This document shows positions 8,910 to 15,731 of a stretch of 15,731 nt of DNA, piece by piece. The notes beneath the pieces were generated by a model that saw nothing but the letters and a program-made list of their open reading frames with translations, did not search any database and was not told where the DNA came from. The translations under genes were made by a program, and so were the position numbers. The stretch's first letter is position 1, and every line of letters begins with the position of its first letter. The stretch is from JBEKYH01 sp049511115 (GTDB lineage: Bacteria > Planctomycetota > Phycisphaerae > Tepidisphaerales > Tepidisphaeraceae), in NCBI GenBank assembly GCA_049511115.1, contig JBEKYH010000053.1, positions 1 to 15,731 of the forward strand. The letters run 5' to 3'.

Positions 8910-9604
8910 CCGCCGATGCGCAGACGGCGCGGACGGGTCTGCTCGGCCTGAATTGGGCCAATATCATTACGTCGCTGCGTCTAATACTCCTGCCCCTGTT
9001 TCTGTGGATCATCATCATCGACGCGCGCCGGCAGACGCTGGCGGGGATCGAGCCGCGCCGGTTGCGATGGCTGGCGATCGGGCTGTTCGTGGTGATGGCC
9101 CTGACCGATAAATTGGACGGTTACCTGGCGCGGCGGCTGAAGCAGACGACGCGCATCGGCGCGCTGTTGGACCCATTGGCCGACAAGGTGCTGATCGCCT
9201 GTTCGCTGATTTTGCTCAGCTTTCCCTGGGCGGTGCCGGCCAATTTTGAGATTCCACTGCCGGTGCTGGTGGCGGTATTTGCCAAGGATGCGGGGGTGGC
9301 CATCGGCGCGCTGGGATTGATCGCGTCGGCGGGAAAAGTCGAAATCGGGCCGCGCCTTCTCGGCAAGGTGAGCACGGCCCTACAATTGGCCTTGATCCTG
9401 GCGACGTTGATCGCCGTTGATCTGGAAAACTTAAGCCCGCGCCTGCCGGTGGTTTTGGTATGCGGTTTGTGGGCTTTGGTGCCCGTGGTCGTGGCGGCGG
9501 CGAGCATTGACTATGCCCTTATTGGCGTTCGCCAGTATGCGCAGTTCCGCCGGCGCGATGAATTAGTCGCGGATGAGGAACTGACCGAGGCAAAAGCGAT
9601 TTGA
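8864..9604 (+). CDS. pgsA: CDP-diacylglycerol-glycerol-3-phosphate 3-phosphatidyltransferase
   Basis: An integral membrane enzyme that joins CDP-diacylglycerol and glycerol-3-phosphate to give phosphatidylglycerol phosphate, the committed step to phosphatidylglycerol and cardiolipin. The CDP-alcohol phosphatidyltransferase signature D-x2-D-G-x2-A-R-x8-G-x3-D-x3-D is complete: D82, D85, G86, A89, R90, G99, D103, D107. Hydrophobic segments lie at about 35-52, 68-81, 108-123, 132-155, 171-186 and 195-213. The glycerophosphate-type GPRLLGKVSTALQL segment (162-175) supports PgsA over phosphatidylserine or choline enzymes. An ATG at 8864 overlaps the preceding gene by 46 bases; a TTG at 8846 is an alternative. 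The first ~28 residues are hydrophilic and not part of the usual core, so the exact start is uncertain. ribBA follows after 17 bases. Confidence 0.9.
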   Translation: MRDAKFQFGERGGDLAADAQTARTGLLGLNWANIITSLRLILLPLFLWIIIIDARRQTLAGIEPRRLRWLAIGLFVVMALTDKLDGYLARRLKQTTRIGALLDPLADKVLIACSLILLSFPWAVPANFEIPLPVLVAVFAKDAGVAIGALGLIASAGKVEIGPRLLGKVSTALQLALILATLIAVDLENLSPRLPVVLVCGLWALVPVVVAAASIDYALIGVRQYAQFRRRDELVADEELTEAKAI

Positions 9605-9621
9605 ATTGAGCGGTTAATCCA

Positions 9622-10851
<1,230 letters not shown>

Positions 10852-10888
10852 TCGCAGGCGGTCCGCTTACCCGAAACAAATGCCGGCG

Positions 10889-11127
10889 TCTTTCGCCCGG
10901 ATGGGGCGAGGGCTTTGTAGCCACGGGTGGAGCGCCGCGAAACTCGTGGACGCGATGTTGGGATTCTCGCCCCGGAGCGGGCGTGGGAAGAATGATGCAG
11001 GGAGAGATTCCATTTCCGCCGGCACGCTGCCTCGGCCCCTGCCGGGGCCGATCGGTTGCTTCACCATTACCCACGGGTTTCGCTGCGCTGCACCCGTGGC
11101 TACATTCCACCGCCCCGTTGGGGCGTA
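10889..11127. repeat. REP-like palindromic elements in inverted pair, ribBA-dapF gap
   Basis: The 376-base gap between ribBA and dapF holds no convincing gene. Positions 10917-10949 and the reverse complement of 11071-11103 agree at 30 of 33 bases, starting GTAGCCACGGGTG. Each arm is itself nearly palindromic, since CCACGGGT pairs with ACCCGTGG at 11071-11078 and 11092-11099. Each arm also has a second small hairpin on its outer side: TCGCCC/GGGCGA at 10893-10898 and 10904-10909, and CGCCCC/GGGGCG at 11111-11116 and 11120-11125. The composite layout is like a bacterial interspersed mosaic element made of two inverted REP units. No transposase gene is nearby. Confidence 0.75.
11032..11051. repeat. 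Perfect 8-bp stem hairpin between the REP-like arms
   Basis: TCGGCCCC (11032-11039) pairs perfectly with GGGGCCGA (11044-11051) around a 4-base loop. It sits between the two REP-like arms. It could slow polymerase after ribBA, but no T tract follows, so it is not called an intrinsic terminator. Confidence 0.5.
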
Positions 11128-11188
11128 TGCGGAGGAGAGCGTCCTGAGTCAATATAGTTTGTGCATGGTTCGCCGCTCTGCGCGAAAT

Positions 11189-11205
11189 GGTGGGCGATGC
11201 CCACC
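11189..11205. repeat. Small palindrome just before dapF
   Basis: GGTGGGC (11189-11195) pairs with GCCCACC (11199-11205) around a 3-base loop, 22 bases before the dapF ATG, so it would lie in the dapF leader. A diverged relative (GGTGGGCGAT...CCCACCCTAC) lies at 12115-12138 beyond the end of dapF. An AT-rich TATAGT at 11154-11159 is a possible -10 box, without a recognisable -35. Confidence 0.55.
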
Positions 11206-11227
11206 CCTACCCAAATCAAAATCCGGC

Positions 11228-12046
11228 ATGAAATTCACCAAACTCCACGGGATCGGGAACGATTATATTTACGTCAACGGCTTGGCCGAGACGGTGAAGA
11301 ATCCTGCGCGCGTGGCGGTGAAGGTTTCGGACCGGCATTTTGGCATTGGGGCGGATGGGCTGATTCTGGCCCTTCCTTCGCGCAAGGCGGATGTGCGCAT
11401 GCGCATGTTCAACGCCGATGGGTCCGAGGCGGAGATGTGCGGCAATGGGATTCGCGGGTTGGCCAAGTTTGTGTATGACCGGGGGATTGCCGCGAAAAAC
11501 CCGATGACCGTCGAAACGGGGCGCGGAGTGCTGACGCTGGAGTTGCATGTTCGCGGAGGCAAAGTCGAAAGCGTGACGGTTGATATGGGGGAGCCGATTT
11601 TGGAGTTGGAGAGGATTCCCGTCGACGCGGGCAAACTTGGCGACGCGCCGCGCGAAGTACGCCGCGCGACTTTTGTCTCCATGGGCAATCCGCATGCGGT
11701 GATGTTTGTGAAAGATGTGGCCGCGATCGAGGTGGCGCGGCTTGGGCCGTTGGTTGAAAACAATGCCGCGTTTCCGCGGCGGATTAATGCGCATTGGGTG
11801 CAGGTAGACTCGCGGAGTGAATTGACCATGCGCACCTGGGAGCGCGGCAGCGGTATCACGCTGGCCTGCGGCACGGGGGCGTGCGCAGTTTGCGTGGCGG
11901 CGTTCGAGACGTCCCGGGCTGAGCGGAAAGTGCTAATTCATCTGCCAGGCGGGGACTTACGCGTCGAGTGGCGCGAGGCGGATAATCATGTTTCTATGAC
12001 GGGGGCGGCGACCGAGGTTTTTAGCGGAGAATGGGATGCGCCCTGA
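11228..12046 (+). CDS. dapF: Diaminopimelate epimerase
   Basis: Converts LL- to meso-diaminopimelate for lysine and peptidoglycan synthesis; cytosolic, cofactor-independent. 272 residues from the ATG at 11228, the family's normal length. Motifs: KLHGIGNDYIYV (5-16), FNADGSEAEMCGNGIRG (61-77) with catalytic C71, GNPHAV (153-158) with H156, and ERGSGITLACGTGACA (205-220... E206 region) with the second catalytic cysteine C214. The two-cysteine acid/base pair is intact. The frame stays open upstream to 10880, but that stretch is repeat DNA without homology, and the conserved N-terminus begins at 11228. The ribosome site is weak. The gene converges with the broken cyclase gene on the opposite strand, 110 bases away. 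Confidence 0.95.
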   Translation: MKFTKLHGIGNDYIYVNGLAETVKNPARVAVKVSDRHFGIGADGLILALPSRKADVRMRMFNADGSEAEMCGNGIRGLAKFVYDRGIAAKNPMTVETGRGVLTLELHVRGGKVESVTVDMGEPILELERIPVDAGKLGDAPREVRRATFVSMGNPHAVMFVKDVAAIEVARLGPLVENNAAFPRRINAHWVQVDSRSELTMRTWERGSGITLACGTGACAVCVAAFETSRAERKVLIHLPGGDLRVEWREADNHVSMTGAATEVFSGEWDAP

Positions 12047-12069
12047 TGCGGATCGTGATTGGTTCATGC

Positions 12070-12148
12070 GCGCGCTGGTGTCGGGTGGGTGTACTCGCCC
12101 CCCGCTCGCCAACCGGTGGGCGATTACACCCACCCTACACGAGCGCGG
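12070..12148. repeat. Imperfect inverted repeat at the convergent junction (possible bidirectional terminator)
   Basis: Positions 12070-12100 and the reverse complement of 12118-12148 agree at 27 of 31 bases, with a 17-base loop. The hairpin fills most of the 110-base gap between the dapF stop and the stop of the cyclase gene on the other strand. The position suits a shared terminator for both transcripts. There are no clear T tracts, so it may act only by structure or be a dispersed repeat that settled here. Its right arm shares the GGTGGGCGAT...CCCACC motif with the palindrome in front of dapF. Confidence 0.6.
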
Positions 12149-12156
12149 ATTCCAAG

Positions 12157-13314
12157 TCACGTCTGAGGTGTGGGCGCAGCGACTCCAATCTCCTGCAACT
12201 GCCGCAGCGCCGCATCAATCGCTTCATCCGACACAGGAATCAGCGGTCGCGACGAACCGCTCTCCACCAGCACTCCGGGTTTTTGAAGGAGCACCATCGG
12301 CGTTGAATCGGCGATCTCCTCGGCGGCGGTCGCGCCAGCGTAACCGCGTTTGTTGTCCTTGCTGATTCGCCAGCGGATTTCATTCAGCGGCGGCGGGATC
12401 GGGGGCTTGGGGAGCGGGCCGAGGAGCGAGAGGAGGCGGTTGTGTTCGCGCAAACCGTCGGCGGTCATGTGGCGCAGGTGGGCCGAGACCCAGGCGGCGC
12501 AGCGCATGCCCCAGGCGATCGAGTCGCCGTGGCTGAGCTGGCCGGCGCAGGCAAGTTCGAGGGCGTGGCCGACAGTGTGGCCGTATTCGAAGATCAGGGC
12601 GGAGGCGGTTTCGTGGGGGTCGTCGTACAGGAAGGGATATTAGGCGCGGATGCCGAGTTCGATGAGAGATTCCCAATCGGTCGCGGCGAGTTGTTTGTCG
12701 GGAGCGAGGCGGCGGGTGAGTTCGGCGGAGTATTCGCCGGCCAGGAGGAGGGCGTTTTTCACCAGCTCGACCAGGCCCGATCGCAGATGCGCGGGGGGCA
12801 GCGTTTGCAGGAAGGCGACATCGACGAAGATCGCCGATGGGCGGTGGAATGTGCCGACGATGTTTTTGACGCCGCCGCAGTTGACACCTTGTTTCAATGA
12901 CGTGACGGAATCGTGCATGGCGAGGAGCGTCGTGGGGAGATGAACGAATCGGATGCCGCGGAAGAGGAGCGCGGCGGTTAGGCCGGTGAGATTGCCGACG
13001 ATTCCGCCGCCGGCAGCGAGGAGAACCGAGCGCCGCGTCGCGCCGGCGGCGATGGCCTGTTGGGCGATTTCGTCGACCTGGGCCAGGGATTTCTCGGTCT
13101 CACCGGGTTTGCAGCGGAGGATGTGGATCGGCGCGCCTGATCGCAGGGCGGGTTCATAACGCGAGCCATGGTGGTCCCAGGCGCTTGGGTCGGCAATCAC
13201 AATGAGCAAATCAGCGGCGAGTGATTTGAGTTGCGCGCCGACCTCGGCGCAGCAATCCGAGCCGATGAAAAACGGAATGGACTCACCCCCAGGCTTCCAC
13301 GGCAACGGCTTCAT
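12157..13314 (-). pseudogene. Sugar-phosphate cyclase, 2-deoxy-scyllo-inosose-synthase-like, with in-frame stop
   Basis: One continuous frame of 385 codons, broken by TAA at 12640-12642 (codon 225). Family: NAD- and zinc-dependent sugar-phosphate cyclases (AroB, DOI synthase and others). Before the stop: AAGGGIVGNLTG (100-111) NAD loop, HLPTTLLAMHDSV (125-137), SLKQGVN (139-145), and SGLVELVKN (179-187) with zinc ligand E183. After it: ALIFEYGHTVGHALE (239-253) with zinc ligand H246, QLSHGD (259-264) with H262, and KDNKRGY. SLKQ instead of the AroB GGKT, glutamate E243 before YGH, and DNKRGY all resemble the Bacillus circulans DOI synthase BtrC as I remember it. The stop falls where BtrC has lysine (AAA to TAA is one base). 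The 224-residue truncated product lacks two zinc ligands and should be inactive. The second half has an ATG only at codon 270. Either a recent pseudogene or a sequence error. AroB itself is the alternative family call. Confidence 0.8.
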
Positions 13315-13346
13315 CGGCGACCGCCCTGGCGGAGAGAAAGAATATT

Positions 13347-13487
13347 AACCGCAGAGGCGCGGAGGACGCGGAGGAAGACAAATGCATATGAATTTAGGAA
13401 CATCTTGAATCCGTCGAATTGCGGAAGAACCGAATTCATTTTGAATCGAATTGCCATCTTCTCTGCGTCCTCCGCGCCTCTGCGGTT
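13347..13487. repeat. Long inverted repeat between lpd and the cyclase gene
   Basis: Positions 13347-13369 (starting AACCGCAGAGGCGC) match the reverse complement of 13465-13487 perfectly over 23 bases, and similarity continues a few bases inward. The spacer is about 95 bases and relatively AT-rich compared with its surroundings. The unit is of the widely dispersed 'CCGCAGAGGCG...GGACGC' kind that I have seen in many bacterial genomes. It begins 18 bases past the lpd stop and ends 32 bases before the cyclase ATG, so it could be folded in the transcript or separate the two genes. No coding capacity or target-site duplication was recognised. Confidence 0.7.
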
Positions 13488-13505
13488 CGGTTGTATTTTT
13501 CCCGG

Positions 13506-14897
13506 CTATATATGGATGGCCCGTTTCTCGGCGGCCAAGGCGGCTTCCTTGAGCGCTTCGGGCAAGGTCGGATGGGCATGGAAAGCGCGGCCGATGTCTT
13601 CGACGCTGGCGGCGAATTCCATCGCCATCACGGCTTCCGCGATGACGTCGCTGGCGTGGGTGCCCAGGATGTGAACGCCCAGCAGGCGGTCGGTGGCGGC
13701 GTCGCCGATGACTTTGACGAAGCCTTCGACTTCGTCCATCCCGCGGGCCCGGCCGTTGGCGGTGAAGGGGAATTTGCCGGTTTTGATGGGGCCTCTCTTT
13801 GTCGCTTCTTCCTGAGTGAGTCCCACCGAGGCAAGTTCGGGGTGCGTGTAGACCACGGCGGGACACGCGGCGTAATTCACGTGGCCGGGTTTTCCGGCGA
13901 TCAATTCGACGGCGGCGATCCCTTCTTCCTCGGCTTTGTGGGCCAGCATGATTCCGCCGATGGCGTCGCCAATGGCCCAGATGCCGGGGACGTTGCTGGC
14001 GAAGTGTTTGTCGGCCAGGACAAACCCGCGCTGGTCCATGGCCACGCCGATGTCGGCAAGGCCCAGGCCGTCCGTCACCGGCTTGCGGCCGACGCAGACG
14101 AGGACTTTGTCGGCTTCCTCGACAAACGTCTGATCGCCCGATTTGCAGGTGAGGCGCACCTTGCCGTTTTCGATCTGCGCGGATTGGGCGGTGGTCTTGA
14201 AGCGGAACTTGAGGCCCTGTTTTTCGAGCAGGCGCTGCAGCGCGTCGGCCGTCTCGCGATCGGAAGGGGGGAGGATGCCTTCGAGGAATTCGAGTACCAG
14301 CACCTCGGATCCCAGGCGGCTCCAGACGCTCCCCATTTCTACGCCGATGTAACCGCCGCCGACAACGATGAGACGCTTGGGGATTTCGGCAAGCGCCAGG
14401 GCCTCGGTGGAGGAGAGGATAAATTTGCCGTCGAATTTGAGGCTGGGCAATTCGATCGGCGCGCTGCCGGTGGCGATGAGAATGTGCTTGGTTTTGTAGG
14501 TCTGCCGTCCGGCGGCGGTGGTGACTTCGACAATTCCTGGCGCGGCGATGCGCCCCTGGCCGGCGAGGTGCTCGATTTTATTTTTGTTGAAGAGGTACGC
14601 CACGCCGCTGGTCATCTTTTTGACGACCTCGTCCTTGAAGGTCATCATCGCCGGGAGATCGACCGACGCGCCGGCGACCTTGATCCCGCGGCGCGCGTAA
14701 TGGGAAAGCTCAAAAAAGCGGTGCGACGAATCGAGCATGGCTTTGGACGGAATGCAGCCGACGTTGAGGCACGTGCCGCCGAGGTATTGGCGTTCGACGC
14801 AGGCGGTTTTCATGCCAAGCTGCGCGGCGCGGATAGCCGCGACGTAACCGCCGGGACCGGCGCCGATGACGATGAGATCGAAGGTGGTTTCAGGCAT
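13506..14897 (-). CDS. lpdA: Dihydrolipoyl dehydrogenase (E3 of 2-oxoacid dehydrogenase complexes)
   Basis: A flavoprotein that reoxidises dihydrolipoamide with NAD+, serving pyruvate/2-oxoglutarate dehydrogenase complexes or the glycine cleavage system. 463 residues from the ATG at 14897. Seen in order: FAD loop GAGPGG (12-17); redox disulfide GGTCLNVGCIPSK (40-52) with C43 and C48; NAD loop GGGYIG (180-185); second FAD motif AIGDAIGG (308-315); dimer-interface HAHPTLPE (440-447) with catalytic H442 and E447. All key residues are present. The frame runs on to 15026, but those 43 codons are Pro/Ser-rich translations of G-rich repeat DNA and the conserved N-terminus starts at 14897. No E1 or E2 genes are in the window. 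The cyclase gene lies downstream across the inverted repeat. Confidence 0.95.
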   Translation of the reverse strand: MPETTFDLIVIGAGPGGYVAAIRAAQLGMKTACVERQYLGGTCLNVGCIPSKAMLDSSHRFFELSHYARRGIKVAGASVDLPAMMTFKDEVVKKMTSGVAYLFNKNKIEHLAGQGRIAAPGIVEVTTAAGRQTYKTKHILIATGSAPIELPSLKFDGKFILSSTEALALAEIPKRLIVVGGGYIGVEMGSVWSRLGSEVLVLEFLEGILPPSDRETADALQRLLEKQGLKFRFKTTAQSAQIENGKVRLTCKSGDQTFVEEADKVLVCVGRKPVTDGLGLADIGVAMDQRGFVLADKHFASNVPGIWAIGDAIGGIMLAHKAEEEGIAAVELIAGKPGHVNYAACPAVVYTHPELASVGLTQEEATKRGPIKTGKFPFTANGRARGMDEVEGFVKVIGDAATDRLLGVHILGTHASDVIAEAVMAMEFAASVEDIGRAFHAHPTLPEALKEAALAAEKRAIHI

Positions 14898-14937
14898 AGG
14901 GTTGGGTATTCTAGGGAGGGATGGGGGAATTGGAAAC

Positions 14938-15020
14938 GCTGCGGGGTGGGGCTGCGGGGTGGGGCAGAGGATTTGGGATGGCGGGAATGAGGGGGTGACA
15001 AGGTGAGGGGGTGACAAGGT
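14938..15020. repeat. Two short tandem duplications upstream of lpd
   Basis: In the 174-base gap before lpd, a 13-bp unit GCTGCGGGGTGGG is repeated perfectly at 14938-14950 and 14951-14963, and a 16-bp unit GAGGGGGTGACAAGGT is repeated perfectly at 14989-15004 and 15005-15020. They lie between the end of the glycosidase-like gene and the start of lpd, in what should be the lpd leader or promoter region. Nothing else was recognised in this gap. Confidence 0.8.
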
Positions 15021-15071
15021 GACCAAGCCAGCGCGGGGGAACGCCAGTTTGGGGATTATTGTCCACTTGCG

Positions 15072-15731
15072 CTAATTCGCTGGCTGCGTCGTGGCCGCGG
15101 CGTATTTGTTGCGGTTGCAGAAGGGGACGCCGTCGGGGCCCATTTCTAGTTCGGCAAGCTGCATGAGGGTTATGTTTCGGCGCTGGGTGAAGTAATAGAC
15201 CAGGCACTTTTGCTGGTCGCCTTCGCCTTGCAGGACGATCCCCGGGTGGTGGCCGACGCCGGTGTCAGTGGGGCGCGTGCCGTCGTTTTTGCCGAGGATG
15301 GTGGTGACGTATTTATATTGATCGATGCCGTTGGCGGACTTGTAGATTCGCAGCCCCTTGCCGCCGAGGGAGTCGACAATGAGCCACCATTGGTCATGCC
15401 AGTAGAAGGTCATCGGCGCCTCCTGGCTGCCGTCGGGGCCGGCCTGGTGGGCGTTGGTCCAATTGTCCAGATCGCTGCTTTGGCTCACGTAGGTATGCGA
15501 GCCTTTGGCTTCGTCCTTGTAGACCATGTACCACAGGTCGCCCACGCGATAGACGGTCGGGTCGATCACGCGGTTGGAGGAAAGCTGGGCGGTGGAGACG
15601 TATGTCCAGTTGATGCCGTCGTCGCTGGTGAAGTGGACGATGTTGCGATTGCCGGGCTTGGCGCTCCAACTGGTGTAGACGCCGTCAACGAGAACGACCC
15701 ACATGTGAAACGTGGTGCCGATGCGCAGGAA
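15072..15731 (-). CDS. Glycosidase-like protein, five-bladed propeller type (GH43-like), 5' end missing
   Basis: A partial gene: the frame is open to the window edge, so the N-terminus lies outside, and only the C-terminal ~219 residues are visible. The repeated units 'DG.NW.YVSTAQL', 'DPTVYRVGDLWYMVYKDE', 'SDLDNWTNAHQAG', 'APMTFYWHDQWWLIVDS' and 'IYKSANGIDQYKYV' resemble blades of the five-bladed beta-propeller glycosidases (GH43/GH32/GH117-like), where D and E residues at blade centres are catalytic. The YRVGDLWYMVY and HHPGIVLQG segments are in keeping with this. Which sugar it acts on, or whether it is enzymatically active, cannot be told without the N-terminal catalytic aspartate. Any signal peptide would be outside the window. 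The C-terminus ends ATTQPAN and needs no further domain. Confidence 0.6.
   Translation of the reverse strand, partial: FLRIGTTFHMWVVLVDGVYTSWSAKPGNRNIVHFTSDDGINWTYVSTAQLSSNRVIDPTVYRVGDLWYMVYKDEAKGSHTYVSQSSDLDNWTNAHQAGPDGSQEAPMTFYWHDQWWLIVDSLGGKGLRIYKSANGIDQYKYVTTILGKNDGTRPTDTGVGHHPGIVLQGEGDQQKCLVYYFTQRRNITLMQLAELEMGPDGVPFCNRNKYAAATTQPAN

Noticed and set aside
9605..9621. FMN riboswitch before ribBA
   Set aside because: Only 17 bases separate pgsA and ribBA; there is no room for an RFN element and none of its conserved segments was seen.
10880..11227. N-terminal extension of dapF in the same frame
   Set aside because: The stretch is made of REP-like repeats and hairpins, and DapF homology starts precisely at the ATG at 11228.
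12640..12642. Stop-codon reassignment or recoding as the reason for the TAA
   Set aside because: TAA is a natural terminator of the 331-residue deacetylase-family gene, and no other gene here has an internal in-frame stop. Nonsense mutation or sequence error is simpler.
12442..12900. A 152-codon open frame on the + strand across the nonsense site
   Set aside because: It is antisense to the cyclase frame, whose motifs on both sides of the stop show the true coding strand.
13419..14990. A 523-codon open frame on the + strand
   Set aside because: It is antisense to dihydrolipoyl dehydrogenase, whose motifs are complete. The product is Gly/Asp/Phe-rich without homology that I recognise.
14938..15020. 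CRISPR array
   Set aside because: The repeats are directly adjacent two-copy tandems without spacers, and no cas gene is present.
14898..15026. N-terminal extension of dihydrolipoyl dehydrogenase
   Set aside because: The 43 codons translate tandem G-rich repeats into Pro/Ser-rich sequence; the family N-terminus starts at 14897.

Overview
The window looks like chromosomal DNA of a GC-rich, Gram-negative-type bacterium. I would guess Planctomycetota, possibly Phycisphaerae, because of the very large secreted TPR/PQQ-propeller protein, the mix of housekeeping and hypothetical genes, and the abundant palindromic intergenic repeats. That placement is inference; there is no rRNA or marker gene here to confirm it.

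Layout. From 75 to 12046 every gene is on the + strand: a methylthioadenosine phosphorylase; a 1660-residue exported protein with two beta-propellers and TPR-like stretches; a class I/II histone-deacetylase-family protein; a DUF2156-GNAT fusion; pgsA (overlapping the fusion by 46 bases); ribBA; and dapF. From 12157 to the end every gene is on the - strand: a sugar-phosphate cyclase broken by an in-frame stop; dihydrolipoyl dehydrogenase; and the 3' part of a glycosidase-like five-bladed-propeller protein that runs off the window. The two blocks converge at about 12047-12156, on a palindromic repeat.

How the genes may work together. pgsA, ribBA and dapF are ordinary phospholipid, flavin and lysine/peptidoglycan genes. 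The DUF2156-GNAT fusion overlaps the gene that makes phosphatidylglycerol phosphate. DUF2156 is related to the catalytic domain of aminoacyl-phosphatidylglycerol synthases, so a lipid-linked acyl- or aminoacyl-transfer role is a reasonable hypothesis. It also follows a deacetylase-family gene, which allows an acetylation/deacetylation pair.

The most interesting locus is 12157-13314. It resembles 2-deoxy-scyllo-inosose synthase (the aminoglycoside-type cyclase, as in BtrC) more than 3-dehydroquinate synthase, and a TAA replaces what should be a conserved lysine. It is a fresh pseudogene, a sequence error, or something odder. Intergenic regions are rich in inverted repeats: a REP-like pair at 10917-11103, a motif flanking dapF on both sides, and a long inverted repeat at 13347-13487. 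No tRNA, rRNA, CRISPR or transposase gene was seen.
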